Source: Algoriphagus halophilus
Lineage (GTDB): Bacteria > Bacteroidota > Bacteroidia > Cytophagales > Cyclobacteriaceae
Length of the DNA: 64,000 bases
Assembly: GCF_900129785.1 (NCBI RefSeq)
Contig: NZ_FSRC01000001.1
Location: forward strand, 1,674,001-1,738,000
Direction: 5' to 3'
Part shown: one piece after another, positions 36,394-44,490 of the stretch
Layout of the letters: each line of letters opens with the position of its first letter
Numbering within the stretch: the first letter of the stretch is position 1
Position numbers and translations under genes: made by a program
Notes under the pieces: model-generated
Seen by the model: the letters and a program-made list of their open reading frames with translations, nothing else
Told to the model about the DNA's origin: nothing
Database searches by the model: none

Positions 36394-37917
36394 TTATTGA
36401 AATGGTTGGGTAAGGATACCTAGACACGTTTGAATGCCTTCCAAGTAATTTCCAATTCTGATATTCTCATTGGGAGCATGAATGCTATTGTCTGGGTTTG
36501 GAATCCGAACAGATACAGCTGGCACGCCTAAAATATTTATAAAGGGAGCCATGGGCTGAGAACCTCCGGTAGTTCTGGTATTGATGTACTGGTCACCAAA
36601 TACGTAATTCATACCTGACTTCAGCCAATTGGCAAAAGGGGAATCCATTTCCGCTCTGAATGGATCAGAACCTAATCTATACTCAAAGGAAGCTAGTTTA
36701 GGATAGCTGTTTCTTTCCTCAATAGTAGGTTCATCTTCTACTAAATGAAACCCCTGATCGATCACAAATTGCTTTAGTAAATCAATTTGCCGTTGTCCAG
36801 GAGTTTCCTTGACTAATCGCATATCAATTTCTGCTACTGCTTCTGATGGGATCAAGGTTCTTACCTCATTCCCTACCCATCCTGCTCGTAGTCCCCTCAC
36901 ATTCAAGGAAGGGAATTGTAGTGCTTCCTGAAGGGAATTCCCTACTTTTTCTGCTTCTGCAAATCCTAGTTCACTTTCAATTTCTTCCAGGTCCTCAGGA
37001 ACCTTATTCATGCTATTGATCTCTTCTTCAGAAAACTGAATTCCTGCATAAAAGTCAGGGATCAACACTCTTCCTTCTTCATCCTTCATGGCTGCCAATA
37101 ACTTACTTAAAGAGAACACAGGGTTAGGAGCAAAATTTCCATATTGTCCTGAATGAAGGTCTTTAGAAGCCCCAAAGACACGAATTGTAGCAGTGGCGAT
37201 TCCCCTGGCTCCAAAAGTCAAATTCGGTAAGTTGGAAATATGTCGAGTGCCATCCATGATTAATATTCCATCTGCCTCAAAGAGTTCTTTGTTTTGGGCA
37301 ACTACATCAGCTAATTCCGGAGAACTCATTTCTTCTTGAAAATCTAGAATAAATTTTAGGTTGACTGAGGGTTGGTTTCCGGTTTTTTTAAGAATATCCA
37401 AAGCCGTAAAAAATGCCATAGAAGGGCCCTTTGAGTCGGATGCAGATCGCGCAAAGATTTTCCATTCTGGGTCAATAGGACCCTCAAGAAAGTTCCAGTT
37501 GATCTCTTCCCACTCCTCTCCTTCTTTCATTTTAAGAGCAGGTATATATGGACTCTCCTGATTCCAAGAAGATGAATCCACAGGTTGTCCGTCTATTTGC
37601 ATATAGACCAAAATAGTTTTCTTCTTTGGGTCAATTGTGCCTTTCGCAAACAGGTGTGGAACGAATCCTGACATTAGCTCCTTGGTTTTGAACCCTCTGC
37701 TTTCCAACGCATCCTTACACCATTCTAGGTTTGCTTGAATGTCTTCATCCACTTTTCCATTATTGGGAATGGAAAGGTATTCTCGAAAAGTCTTTAAGGA
37801 AGTTCTTAACTCTTTCAATGATTCCTCTTTGATTTCATTGCTGGTCAACTGAGCAAAGACATTTTGAAACGTGAGAAGAATTAGGAATAACGGGAGAATG
37901 AATTGCTTTAATTTCAT
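36394..37917 (-). CDS. Exported M20 family peptidase with altered first metal motif
   Basis: The ATG at 37915-37917 gives a signal peptide (MKLKQFILPLFLILLTFQNVFAQ); an upstream start at 37989 only adds a second hydrophobic stretch. M20 motifs are present: FARSASDSKGP with the bridging Asp, ILDFQEEMSSPEL with the catalytic Glu-Glu, and SIHAPNENI with the last His. The first motif, normally GHxDVVP, reads VYMQIDGQPVD, so the first His ligand is Gln. I recall other Bacteroidota M20 proteins with a similar QxDGQPVD form, so it may define a subfamily. It is probably a periplasmic peptidase, followed without a gap by the DUF819 permease. Confidence 0.82.
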   Translation of the reverse strand: MKLKQFILPLFLILLTFQNVFAQLTSNEIKEESLKELRTSLKTFREYLSIPNNGKVDEDIQANLEWCKDALESRGFKTKELMSGFVPHLFAKGTIDPKKKTILVYMQIDGQPVDSSSWNQESPYIPALKMKEGEEWEEINWNFLEGPIDPEWKIFARSASDSKGPSMAFFTALDILKKTGNQPSVNLKFILDFQEEMSSPELADVVAQNKELFEADGILIMDGTRHISNLPNLTFGARGIATATIRVFGASKDLHSGQYGNFAPNPVFSLSKLLAAMKDEEGRVLIPDFYAGIQFSEEEINSMNKVPEDLEEIESELGFAEAEKVGNSLQEALQFPSLNVRGLRAGWVGNEVRTLIPSEAVAEIDMRLVKETPGQRQIDLLKQFVIDQGFHLVEDEPTIEERNSYPKLASFEYRLGSDPFRAEMDSPFANWLKSGMNYVFGDQYINTRTTGGSQPMAPFINILGVPAVSVRIPNPDNSIHAPNENIRIGNYLEGIQTCLGILTQPFQ

Positions 37918-38204
37918 AGCCTTAGGTAAGAAAAAGAAAGATAGCATTTTTAGAAAAATGGCTGTACTAAAAGCATCTGTTTGACCCATACTTTTTAAGG
38001 TTTATTCAGTATGAAACCTTAAAAATGAATTCTAAGAGAAGGCAATTCTCCATTCAAGACTAATAGGACGCTACTTGAAGGGCCATATTTCAAATAAAAT
38101 CTTACTGTTTTCAAATCTTTTTATCCAATCCTCAGTTAAATTTTGAAATAGAGGTCCAGGTAAGTTATCTTGAAACAATTACCCTATGATTAGCTAATTT
38201 ATTT

Positions 38205-39323
38205 ATGAAAGAACTTCAGGCCATAATTCAGGCGTATGACCATTACCAGACATTGGATAAGAAGATCGCTTTGGCTACGGTAGTCCATGTGGATGGATCT
38301 GCCTACCGTAGACCTGGAGCAAGAATGTTGGTTTCTGAAGATGGTGAATTAACTGGAGCGATCAGTGGTGGATGTTTAGAAGGTGATGCACTCAGAAAAG
38401 CACAATCCGTAATCTTCCAACAAAAATCCATGTTGGTCACCTATGATACCACAGATGAGGATGATCAAAAATTTGGAGTAGGCCTAGGTTGTAATGGTAT
38501 TATTCATGTGTTGATCGAACCGATTGATTATCAGGATGCTTCCAACTCTGTCAACTTGTTGAAAACGGCACTTTCAGATAGGAATGTGGGTACTTTAATT
38601 ACCTTATTCTCCATTAAAAATTCCAGGTCTGAACAGGTTGGGACAATCCTTCTTTTTAAAAATGGGCAGCAAATAGGAAAGCTAGACCAATTAGAACCCA
38701 ATTTATTATATCAGATTAGTAGCCAAGCAAATGATAAAGCGCAGTTAAGTAGCTTGATAAAAAGTTATCCTGAACATGATTCAATTCAGGTCTTTTTTGA
38801 AAAAATTAAACCGGCCACACGTTTATTGCTTTTTGGTGCTGGGAATGATACCATTCCATTGGTACAGTTAGCAGATATTTTAGGGTTTGAAGTGATTTTG
38901 ATTGATGGAAGAGCCAATCAAGCTACTCAAGGCCGGTTTCCAAAAGCCAAAGAAATTGTGGTGGCCCCTGCTAATGAAGCAGTTGAGAAATTAAGTATAG
39001 ACTCCCAAACTGTTGCCTTGTTAATGACGCATAATTTTGAATATGAATGCGTAGTATTGCAACAGTTAGTGGATTTCGACATTCCTTATATCGGTATTTT
39101 AGGGCCGAAGAAAAAATCCGAGAAAATGATCCATAGGTTAGAAATCAATGGAGTTTCGGTAAGGAAAGATCATCTTTATTCTCCCATGGGATTGGACATA
39201 GGAGCGGAAGGATCAGAAGAAATTGCCTTAGCTGTATTGGCTGAAATCAAAGCGGTTTTGGCAGGAAAAACAGGGTCTTTTCTAAAAGAAAAAGAAGGAC
39301 CTATTCATCAGGAACTTTTATAA
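38205..39323 (+). CDS. xdhC: XdhC-type molybdenum cofactor sulfuration chaperone
   Basis: XdhC proteins bind molybdenum cofactor, help replace its oxo ligand by sulfur, and load it into xanthine-dehydrogenase-family enzymes. The N-terminal XdhC/CoxI domain is seen in VHVDGSAYRRPGARML and GAISGGCLEGD, and the C-terminal Rossmann domain in RLLLFGAGNDTIPLV with EVILIDGR. Length (372) is normal. It is followed after 3 bp by a cytidylyltransferase, and a cysteine desulfurase and a molybdenum hydroxylase lie within 5 kb, so its client is probably the IorAB-like enzyme, the fused XDH, or both. Confidence 0.92.
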   Translation: MKELQAIIQAYDHYQTLDKKIALATVVHVDGSAYRRPGARMLVSEDGELTGAISGGCLEGDALRKAQSVIFQQKSMLVTYDTTDEDDQKFGVGLGCNGIIHVLIEPIDYQDASNSVNLLKTALSDRNVGTLITLFSIKNSRSEQVGTILLFKNGQQIGKLDQLEPNLLYQISSQANDKAQLSSLIKSYPEHDSIQVFFEKIKPATRLLLFGAGNDTIPLVQLADILGFEVILIDGRANQATQGRFPKAKEIVVAPANEAVEKLSIDSQTVALLMTHNFEYECVVLQQLVDFDIPYIGILGPKKKSEKMIHRLEINGVSVRKDHLYSPMGLDIGAEGSEEIALAVLAEIKAVLAGKTGSFLKEKEGPIHQELL

Positions 39324-39326
39324 AAA

Positions 39327-39908
39327 ATGAAAACAGGGATTATCATATTGGCAGCAGGAGAATCTTCACGATTAGGTTATCCCAAACAAATAGCCCGGTA
39401 CAAGGATAAAACCCTTCTTCAATATGCAATAGATGCCGCGAATGGATCAAAGGCTGATAAAAAGGTTTTGGTGCTTGGAGCTTTTAAGGATGAAATTAAA
39501 AAGACTTTTCCTGGAGCCAGTATTCCTAATATTCCAAATCCAAATTGGAAAGAGGGAATGTCCAGCACACTGATTAAAGGGTTGGAATATCTTCAAAAGA
39601 TCAATCCCGTGGATCAAGTAATTATTATGCTTTGCGATCAACCCTTTGTGGATGCGAAGCTTATTAATAAACTGATCGCCACGCAAGCAAAAACAGGGAA
39701 AGGAATTATTGCCAGTGGCTATTCCAAAACCTTTGGTGTTCCAATTCTTTTTGGTAAAGCATATTTTGAAGAATTGATGTCTTTAACGGGTGATGAAGGA
39801 GCCAAAAAAATAGCAGCAGCGCATGAGGATGATGTAGAAATTGTGCCCTTTCCAAAAGGAAAGACAGATGTTGACACGGAAGCGGATTTAAGGGATTTGA
39901 ATTTGTAG
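39327..39908 (+). CDS. MocA/MobA-like nucleotidyltransferase for molybdenum cofactor
   Basis: A 193-residue enzyme of the NTP-transferase fold. The N-terminal signature GIIILAAGESSRLGYPKQI binds the nucleotide and metal; later LCDQPFVDAKLI and DVDTEADLRDL fit the MocA/MobA family. MocA adds CMP to molybdopterin to give the cytosine dinucleotide used by many IorAB/CoxL-type hydroxylases; MobA adds GMP. CTP versus GTP use cannot be told from sequence alone. The xdhC context and the nearby IorAB genes favour the MocA role. It is co-transcribed with xdhC, given the 3-bp gap. Confidence 0.88.
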   Translation: MKTGIIILAAGESSRLGYPKQIARYKDKTLLQYAIDAANGSKADKKVLVLGAFKDEIKKTFPGASIPNIPNPNWKEGMSSTLIKGLEYLQKINPVDQVIIMLCDQPFVDAKLINKLIATQAKTGKGIIASGYSKTFGVPILFGKAYFEELMSLTGDEGAKKIAAAHEDDVEIVPFPKGKTDVDTEADLRDLNL

Positions 39909-39964
39909 GGCTGTATTGATTTAATCTCTAGTAGGTTTGTACCTAGTTCGTAAATGGTATAAAT

Positions 39965-41110
39965 CTATTGCCCTCTTAAGTCCTTGATTGATTTCCTAAC
40001 CCAGGCTATTGAATCCAAAATATCTTGTTCGGTGGTTTGTCTACCCAAACTAAATCGTAAAGAAGCCCTACCCAGATAGTCATCTAAGCCCATTGCTTTC
40101 AACACATGTGAAGGTTTTGGTGAAATACTGGTACAAGCCGAGCCAGAACTGACAGCTACTTTCATGCACACCTTCCGAAGTAAATCCTCCCCCTCTACTC
40201 CTTCAAAAGAAATGTTCGTCACATGGGGCAATCTATGTTCTTGACTTCCGTTCAAATGAGTTTTGGGGATTTGTAATAATCCTTCTTCCAATTGGTTACG
40301 AAGGAGTGAAAGTCTGGAAAATTCAGATTCCAACATTCCTTGCTTTACTTCTGCTGCTTTACCCATCCCTACAATACCAGGAACATTCAATGTTCCACTT
40401 CTAAATCCTTTTTCATGCCCCCCGCCAGAAATCTGGCCTATTGGTTTAGGAAGATTGTGATTATGCCTTATAAATAATGCTCCTACTCCCTTGGGTCCTT
40501 CAAATTTATGAGCAGAGATGGCCATTAAGTGAATGCCTTTTACAGAAACTTGAATTTTCCCTGCAGCTTGGACTGCATCGGTAAAAAAGATGATGCCTTT
40601 TTCCTCTGCGATTTGAGCGATCTCTGAAATAGGATGAATGAACCCAGTTTCATTATTAGCCCACATGAGGGCAATCATTTTAGTTTCTGGTCGAATGGAT
40701 GATTGTAGTGTATCCAAATCAATGCTTCCATCTCTTTGAACAGGTAGATAAGTAATACTTGCTCCTTTGCCCTCCAGTTCCTCAAAACAGTCCAATATGG
40801 CTTTATGCTCCGTCTGGCAAGTGATATAATGTTGTTTTTCGCCCGCATATACCTCAAAAATCCCTTTGATAGCCAAGTTGATTGCCTCGGTAGCTCCAGA
40901 AGTAAATATGATTTCTTTGGACCTTGCTCCTATCAAATTAGCTATTTGTTCTCTGGCTTTTTCCACAGCTTCTTCTGCCACCCATCCATAAGGATGGTAT
41001 TTGCTGGCGGCATTTCCAAAGTGCTGAGAAAACCAGGGCAACATCTCTTCTAAAACCTCCGGAGCACAAGGTGTAGTGGCATTGTAATCCAAATAGATTG
41101 GGTAATTCAT
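39965..41110 (-). CDS. NifS/IscS-type cysteine desulfurase
   Basis: A pyridoxal-phosphate enzyme that takes sulfur from cysteine as a persulfide. The PLP lysine is Lys202 in SAHKFEGPKGVG, a His near 103 lies in TEHKAIL, and the active Cys326 is in SSGSACTS. Length (381) is as in group I IscS/NifS. There is no iscU, iscA or suf gene beside it. Instead it is convergent with xdhC-mocA and lies near the IorAB genes, which suggests a dedicated sulfur donor for molybdenum-cofactor sulfuration, as known for NifS4 with XdhC in Rhodobacter capsulatus. A tRNA-thiolation role (MnmA partner) is the main alternative. Confidence 0.9.
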   Translation of the reverse strand: MNYPIYLDYNATTPCAPEVLEEMLPWFSQHFGNAASKYHPYGWVAEEAVEKAREQIANLIGARSKEIIFTSGATEAINLAIKGIFEVYAGEKQHYITCQTEHKAILDCFEELEGKGASITYLPVQRDGSIDLDTLQSSIRPETKMIALMWANNETGFIHPISEIAQIAEEKGIIFFTDAVQAAGKIQVSVKGIHLMAISAHKFEGPKGVGALFIRHNHNLPKPIGQISGGGHEKGFRSGTLNVPGIVGMGKAAEVKQGMLESEFSRLSLLRNQLEEGLLQIPKTHLNGSQEHRLPHVTNISFEGVEGEDLLRKVCMKVAVSSGSACTSISPKPSHVLKAMGLDDYLGRASLRFSLGRQTTEQDILDSIAWVRKSIKDLRGQ

Positions 41111-41216
41111 AGATTCAAAATAGAAGTTTCGACTGAGCTTTAAAAGGTTTAATTGATGAGGAACTAAATTCGTTAACTATTCGCTTTATTGCTTATAGTT
41201 TTCAAATAATTTTGAA

Positions 41217-41570
41217 ATGCAAGAAACATGGAGTTTGCAGCTTAAAGAGAAAGATGGAGAAGCTCTATCTTCTTCTATCCCCTCTGCATTGGTGGAAAAT
41301 CAAAAGGAGCTAGGAATTTTTCTTTCCTATTACTTCAAACGTGAAGGAGCTGTGGTTGAGCAGGTTCTTTTGAAAGAGGAGCCAGAATTTTTCACCGAAA
41401 ATTCAGGACAATTGATTCTGGAATTTGATTTGGTGCATTTTAATGACTGTTTGGCCATACATGAACAAAAGAGGGAAGAATTGAAAGTGGATTTTTTAAT
41501 AGATCCATTAACCATGAAATTAATACTCAAAGGACCCTATTGGCCCGAAAGGGGAATGGATGATATTTAA
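41217..41570 (+). CDS. Hypothetical protein, 117 residues
   Basis: Family not recognised. It is soluble, Glu-rich, with no signal peptide and one Cys; the sequence alternates short helices and strands (LGIFLSYYFKREGAVVEQVLL, QLILEFDLVHFNDCLAIHEQ, LIDPLTMKLILKGPYW). It is divergent from the cysteine desulfurase gene, with 106 bp between the starts, and convergent with the IorB gene, so it sits inside the molybdenum island. Any role in that pathway is only a guess from position. Confidence 0.55.
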   Translation: MQETWSLQLKEKDGEALSSSIPSALVENQKELGIFLSYYFKREGAVVEQVLLKEEPEFFTENSGQLILEFDLVHFNDCLAIHEQKREELKVDFLIDPLTMKLILKGPYWPERGMDDI

Positions 41571-41589
41571 GCTCATAAAGAATCATACA

Positions 41590-41623
41590 AAAAAAGGTGT
41601 CAAGTAATTTTGACACCTTTTTT
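41590..41623. terminator. Bidirectional terminator
   Basis: AAAAAAGGTGTCAA (41590-41603) pairs with TTGACACCTTTTTT (41610-41623) around a six-base loop. It has A- and T-runs on both sides and serves the convergent 117-residue gene and the IorB-like gene. Confidence 0.85.
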
Positions 41624-41653
41624 GTTAATAAACCAATATTCAATTGAAGCACG

Positions 41654-43819
41654 TTAGGCACGTTTGATTTCCAGATTAAGATCAGAGAATTCCTCTTGCT
41701 CTATAAATGGTTGCCTTCTTAATCTTCTTTTTGTCGCTTTGTAAATGGCATTGGCAACCGCTCCTCCCGTAGGTGGTAATGCAGGTTCCCCTAAACCAGT
41801 CGGATCATATCCACTGTCCACGTAATGCACATCTATTTGTGGAACTTCTTTCATTCTGATCAATCGATACTTATCAAAGTTCTTTTGAGTAGGAAGACCG
41901 TTTTCAAAGGTCAAATTACCATACATTGCATGTCCCATTCCGTCCACAATTCCACCTCTTACTTGATGGTTGGCTCCGGTAGGGTTAATTACCATCCCAC
42001 AATCCGTTGCTGCGGTGATTTTCTTGAGCACCGGAGATCCATTTTCCATTTCAATATCCGCTACCTGCGCAACATAGGTTCTATGGGAGAAGTAAACTGA
42101 AAAACCTTGACTGACATTTGGGTTTTTCCCCCAATTTGATTTCTCAGCGGCAGTTTTAATCACTCCTATCATTCGATCCGCATCGTACCCCAATTCTCCT
42201 CCAACCGGATTTGCTTTGGCCTTTTCTAAAAGAGAAAGCCTGAATTCCACAGGATCCCTGTTGGCTTCTAAAGCCACCTCATCAAGAAAAGATTGTTCCG
42301 CATAAGCCAAGAAGTTGGTAATTGGAGCTCTCCAAGGATTGGTAGTAATTGGCGAATTATGATCAATACTTTCAATCAACACATTGTCTACTGCCCCTGA
42401 AGGAAAATTATTCTGACGTGTGCTGTTCCCAGCATTGATTCCTGCTCCTTTTAATTTATAACCAATCATATTTCCATCGGCATCCAAGGCAGCCTCAAAT
42501 CGATACCTTACGGCAGGCCTATAAGCTCCACCTGTAATATCATCTTCTCTGCTCCAAGTCACTTTAACCGGGGCATTGATGGCTTTAGAAACTTTGACTG
42601 CTTCTTCTACATAGTCTGCTCGTAGTCTTCTACCAAATCCCCCTCCCAAACGTGTGATTTCCACAGAAATATTCTCTTTAGGGATGCCAAGTATTTCTGC
42701 AGCAGCAGAAGCAGCTCTATCTGGTGTTTGCGTAGGTCCGATTAGTTCCGCAGAATTCTCCTTCACATGCGCAAAGAAGTTCATGGGTTCCATTGGAGAA
42801 TGTGATAGGAATGGACATTGGTATTCAGCTGTAACCACCTTTGCGGCATTTTTAAAGGCCATTGCTACGTTACCATCCCTCCTTCTTTCTTCCGCTTTGT
42901 TAGAATCAAGCATCTCACGGAAAAGACGATCGTGATCACTGGAACTTTCTACAAGCCCATCTGCCTCATAATCTATTTTCAAAAGCTTTTTAGCTTTCAT
43001 CAATGGCCAGGTAGAATCCCCAATTAGGACTACATTATTTTCCATGACCATGACATCAGAAATGCCTTTAACGTTTTTGGCTGCAGCATCTTCTACTGAT
43101 TTGATTTTCATTCCAAAAGGAGGTCTTTGAATCATCGCATGCTTCATTCCTTCCCTGTAGAAATCTAATCCATATAATGGTTTTCCAGTAAAAATGGCTT
43201 GATTGTCTACATTTTTAACCGGTGTACCAATGATTTTGAAGTCTTTTGGATCTTTTAGGGTTACCTCTTCTGGTGCTTCTAAAACAGAGGCAGCAATAGC
43301 CATATCTCCATAGCTAGCTTCTTTGCCACTTCCTTTATGGTAGATCTTGCTAGCCTCAGTTGTTATTTCAGAAGCCGGAACGCCCCATTCTTTAGCTGCA
43401 GCAGCTACTAGTAAATATCTTGCAGTAGCACCTGCTTTTCTCAATCTTTCCCAGGAATGTGGCATCGCACCAGATCCACCAGTTAACTGCCGATCATACT
43501 TTTCCTGATCCAGATTTGCTTGCATGACCCGAACATTTTTCCAGTCTGCATCCAGTTCTTCAGCCACTACCATGGGAAAAGATGTTTTGATATTTTGTCC
43601 TAACTCTGGGTTAGGTGAGTAAATCACGATATCTCCACTTGGTGCAATTGATAGGTAGGCATTAAAGCCTTTGGCTTGAGAAAGAACCTGTTCATCGGTT
43701 AGGACTTCCATTTTTGGTGAATCGCAACCTAGCCAGTTAAAGCCTATAAATAAGCCACCAGCTGTCGTACCTGCTATCTTTAGAAAATCCCGTCTAGTTG
43801 TTTTTGTTAGTGTAGCCAT
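41654..43819 (-). CDS. IorB-like molybdopterin-binding hydroxylase subunit, Tat-exported
   Basis: The large catalytic subunit of a xanthine-oxidase-family molybdenum hydroxylase like isoquinoline 1-oxidoreductase. The N-terminal twin-arginine signal is TTRRDFLKIAGTTAGG (Arg9-Arg10), so the folded complex is exported. Cofactor-binding loops are GGGFGRRLRADYVEEAVK and WRAPITNFLAYAEQSF; the catalytic Glu is in GLGEPALPP near residue 678. It lies 5 bp downstream of its [2Fe-2S] subunit gene. No cytochrome c subunit lies directly beside it. The substrate, likely an aldehyde or N-heterocycle, cannot be inferred. Confidence 0.9.
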   Translation of the reverse strand: MATLTKTTRRDFLKIAGTTAGGLFIGFNWLGCDSPKMEVLTDEQVLSQAKGFNAYLSIAPSGDIVIYSPNPELGQNIKTSFPMVVAEELDADWKNVRVMQANLDQEKYDRQLTGGSGAMPHSWERLRKAGATARYLLVAAAAKEWGVPASEITTEASKIYHKGSGKEASYGDMAIAASVLEAPEEVTLKDPKDFKIIGTPVKNVDNQAIFTGKPLYGLDFYREGMKHAMIQRPPFGMKIKSVEDAAAKNVKGISDVMVMENNVVLIGDSTWPLMKAKKLLKIDYEADGLVESSSDHDRLFREMLDSNKAEERRRDGNVAMAFKNAAKVVTAEYQCPFLSHSPMEPMNFFAHVKENSAELIGPTQTPDRAASAAAEILGIPKENISVEITRLGGGFGRRLRADYVEEAVKVSKAINAPVKVTWSREDDITGGAYRPAVRYRFEAALDADGNMIGYKLKGAGINAGNSTRQNNFPSGAVDNVLIESIDHNSPITTNPWRAPITNFLAYAEQSFLDEVALEANRDPVEFRLSLLEKAKANPVGGELGYDADRMIGVIKTAAEKSNWGKNPNVSQGFSVYFSHRTYVAQVADIEMENGSPVLKKITAATDCGMVINPTGANHQVRGGIVDGMGHAMYGNLTFENGLPTQKNFDKYRLIRMKEVPQIDVHYVDSGYDPTGLGEPALPPTGGAVANAIYKATKRRLRRQPFIEQEEFSDLNLEIKRA

Positions 43820-43824
43820 GATTT

Positions 43825-44280
43825 TTAGATTTTAGCAGCTTTTGCAACAGCTTCTCTGATTTTATGATAGGTTCCGCATCTACAAATATTTCTATTCATT
43901 GCATTTTCTATCTCCTCCATACTTGGAGCAGGATTTTTATCTAAAAATGCCGCTGCGTTCATGATTTGCCCTGCTTGGCAATACCCACATTGGGCCACAT
44001 CAATTTCATCCCATGCTTTTTGGACTGGATGATCTCCATCTTTGGATAGGCCTTCAATGGTGGTTATTTCATCTGAACCTACACTTGATACAGGCATGCT
44101 ACATGAAAATATAGCCTCTCCGTTTAAATGAACAGTACAGGCCCCGCATTGGGCAATTCCACAAGAATATTTGGTACCCACTAAGCCAAGATGATCCCGA
44201 AGAACCCACAATAAAGGGGTGTCCTCTTCGACATCAACGGTATGGGTACTACCGTTAATTTTAAGATTTAATGTTGCCAT
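43825..44280 (-). CDS. IorA-like [2Fe-2S] subunit of the molybdenum hydroxylase
   Basis: The small electron-transfer subunit. I start at the ATG at 44278-44280 (MATLNLKING), because this matches the family N-terminus; the frame extends 13 codons upstream. Cluster ligands are in YSCGIAQCGACTVHL with a fourth Cys in FSCSMP, and in AQCGYCQAGQ with NICRCGTYH for the second cluster. It has no signal peptide and would be carried out by the Tat signal of IorB. It forms an operon with iorB-like. Confidence 0.93.
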   Translation of the reverse strand: MATLNLKINGSTHTVDVEEDTPLLWVLRDHLGLVGTKYSCGIAQCGACTVHLNGEAIFSCSMPVSSVGSDEITTIEGLSKDGDHPVQKAWDEIDVAQCGYCQAGQIMNAAAFLDKNPAPSMEEIENAMNRNICRCGTYHKIREAVAKAAKI

Positions 44281-44373
44281 GGATTTATGTCTTTTGAACC
44301 TTAAGTTAATGAAATTCAATTCGTAAATAAAGCCGTCTATGGAAATGTATGGACGACAATAATCTGTATAGTC

Positions 44374-44389
44374 AGTATGAGTTCATACT
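44374..44389. promoter_or_regulatory. Palindromic operator candidate
   Basis: AGTATGA-GT-TCATACT is a perfect 7-bp inverted repeat with a two-base centre. It lies 93 bp upstream of the IorA-like start and about 100 bp before the divergent MBL gene. The size and symmetry suit a dimeric transcription factor. The regulator is not identified. Confidence 0.35.
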
Positions 44390-44442
44390 AGGTTGAAGAT
44401 TTTTAAAGTATTTTTCAGGAATTGGAGATCTTTTTATAAGGA

Positions 44443-44471
44443 TTTGAGTTTATCCTTGTGCGATATTTTTG
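44443..44471 (+). promoter_or_regulatory. Candidate promoter of the second MBL gene
   Basis: TATTTTTG at 44464-44471 matches the Bacteroidota -7 box TAnnTTTG. TTTG at 44443-44446 could be the -33 box, though the 17-base spacer is a little short. The start codon follows 19 bases later. Confidence 0.35.
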
Positions 44472-44490
44472 AAAATACCCTAAAAATTAC

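Noticed and set aside
39905..39955. Small TAGGT/ACCTA hairpin between the MocA-like and NifS-like genes
   Set aside because: The stem is only 5 bp with no T-run; too weak to call a terminator.
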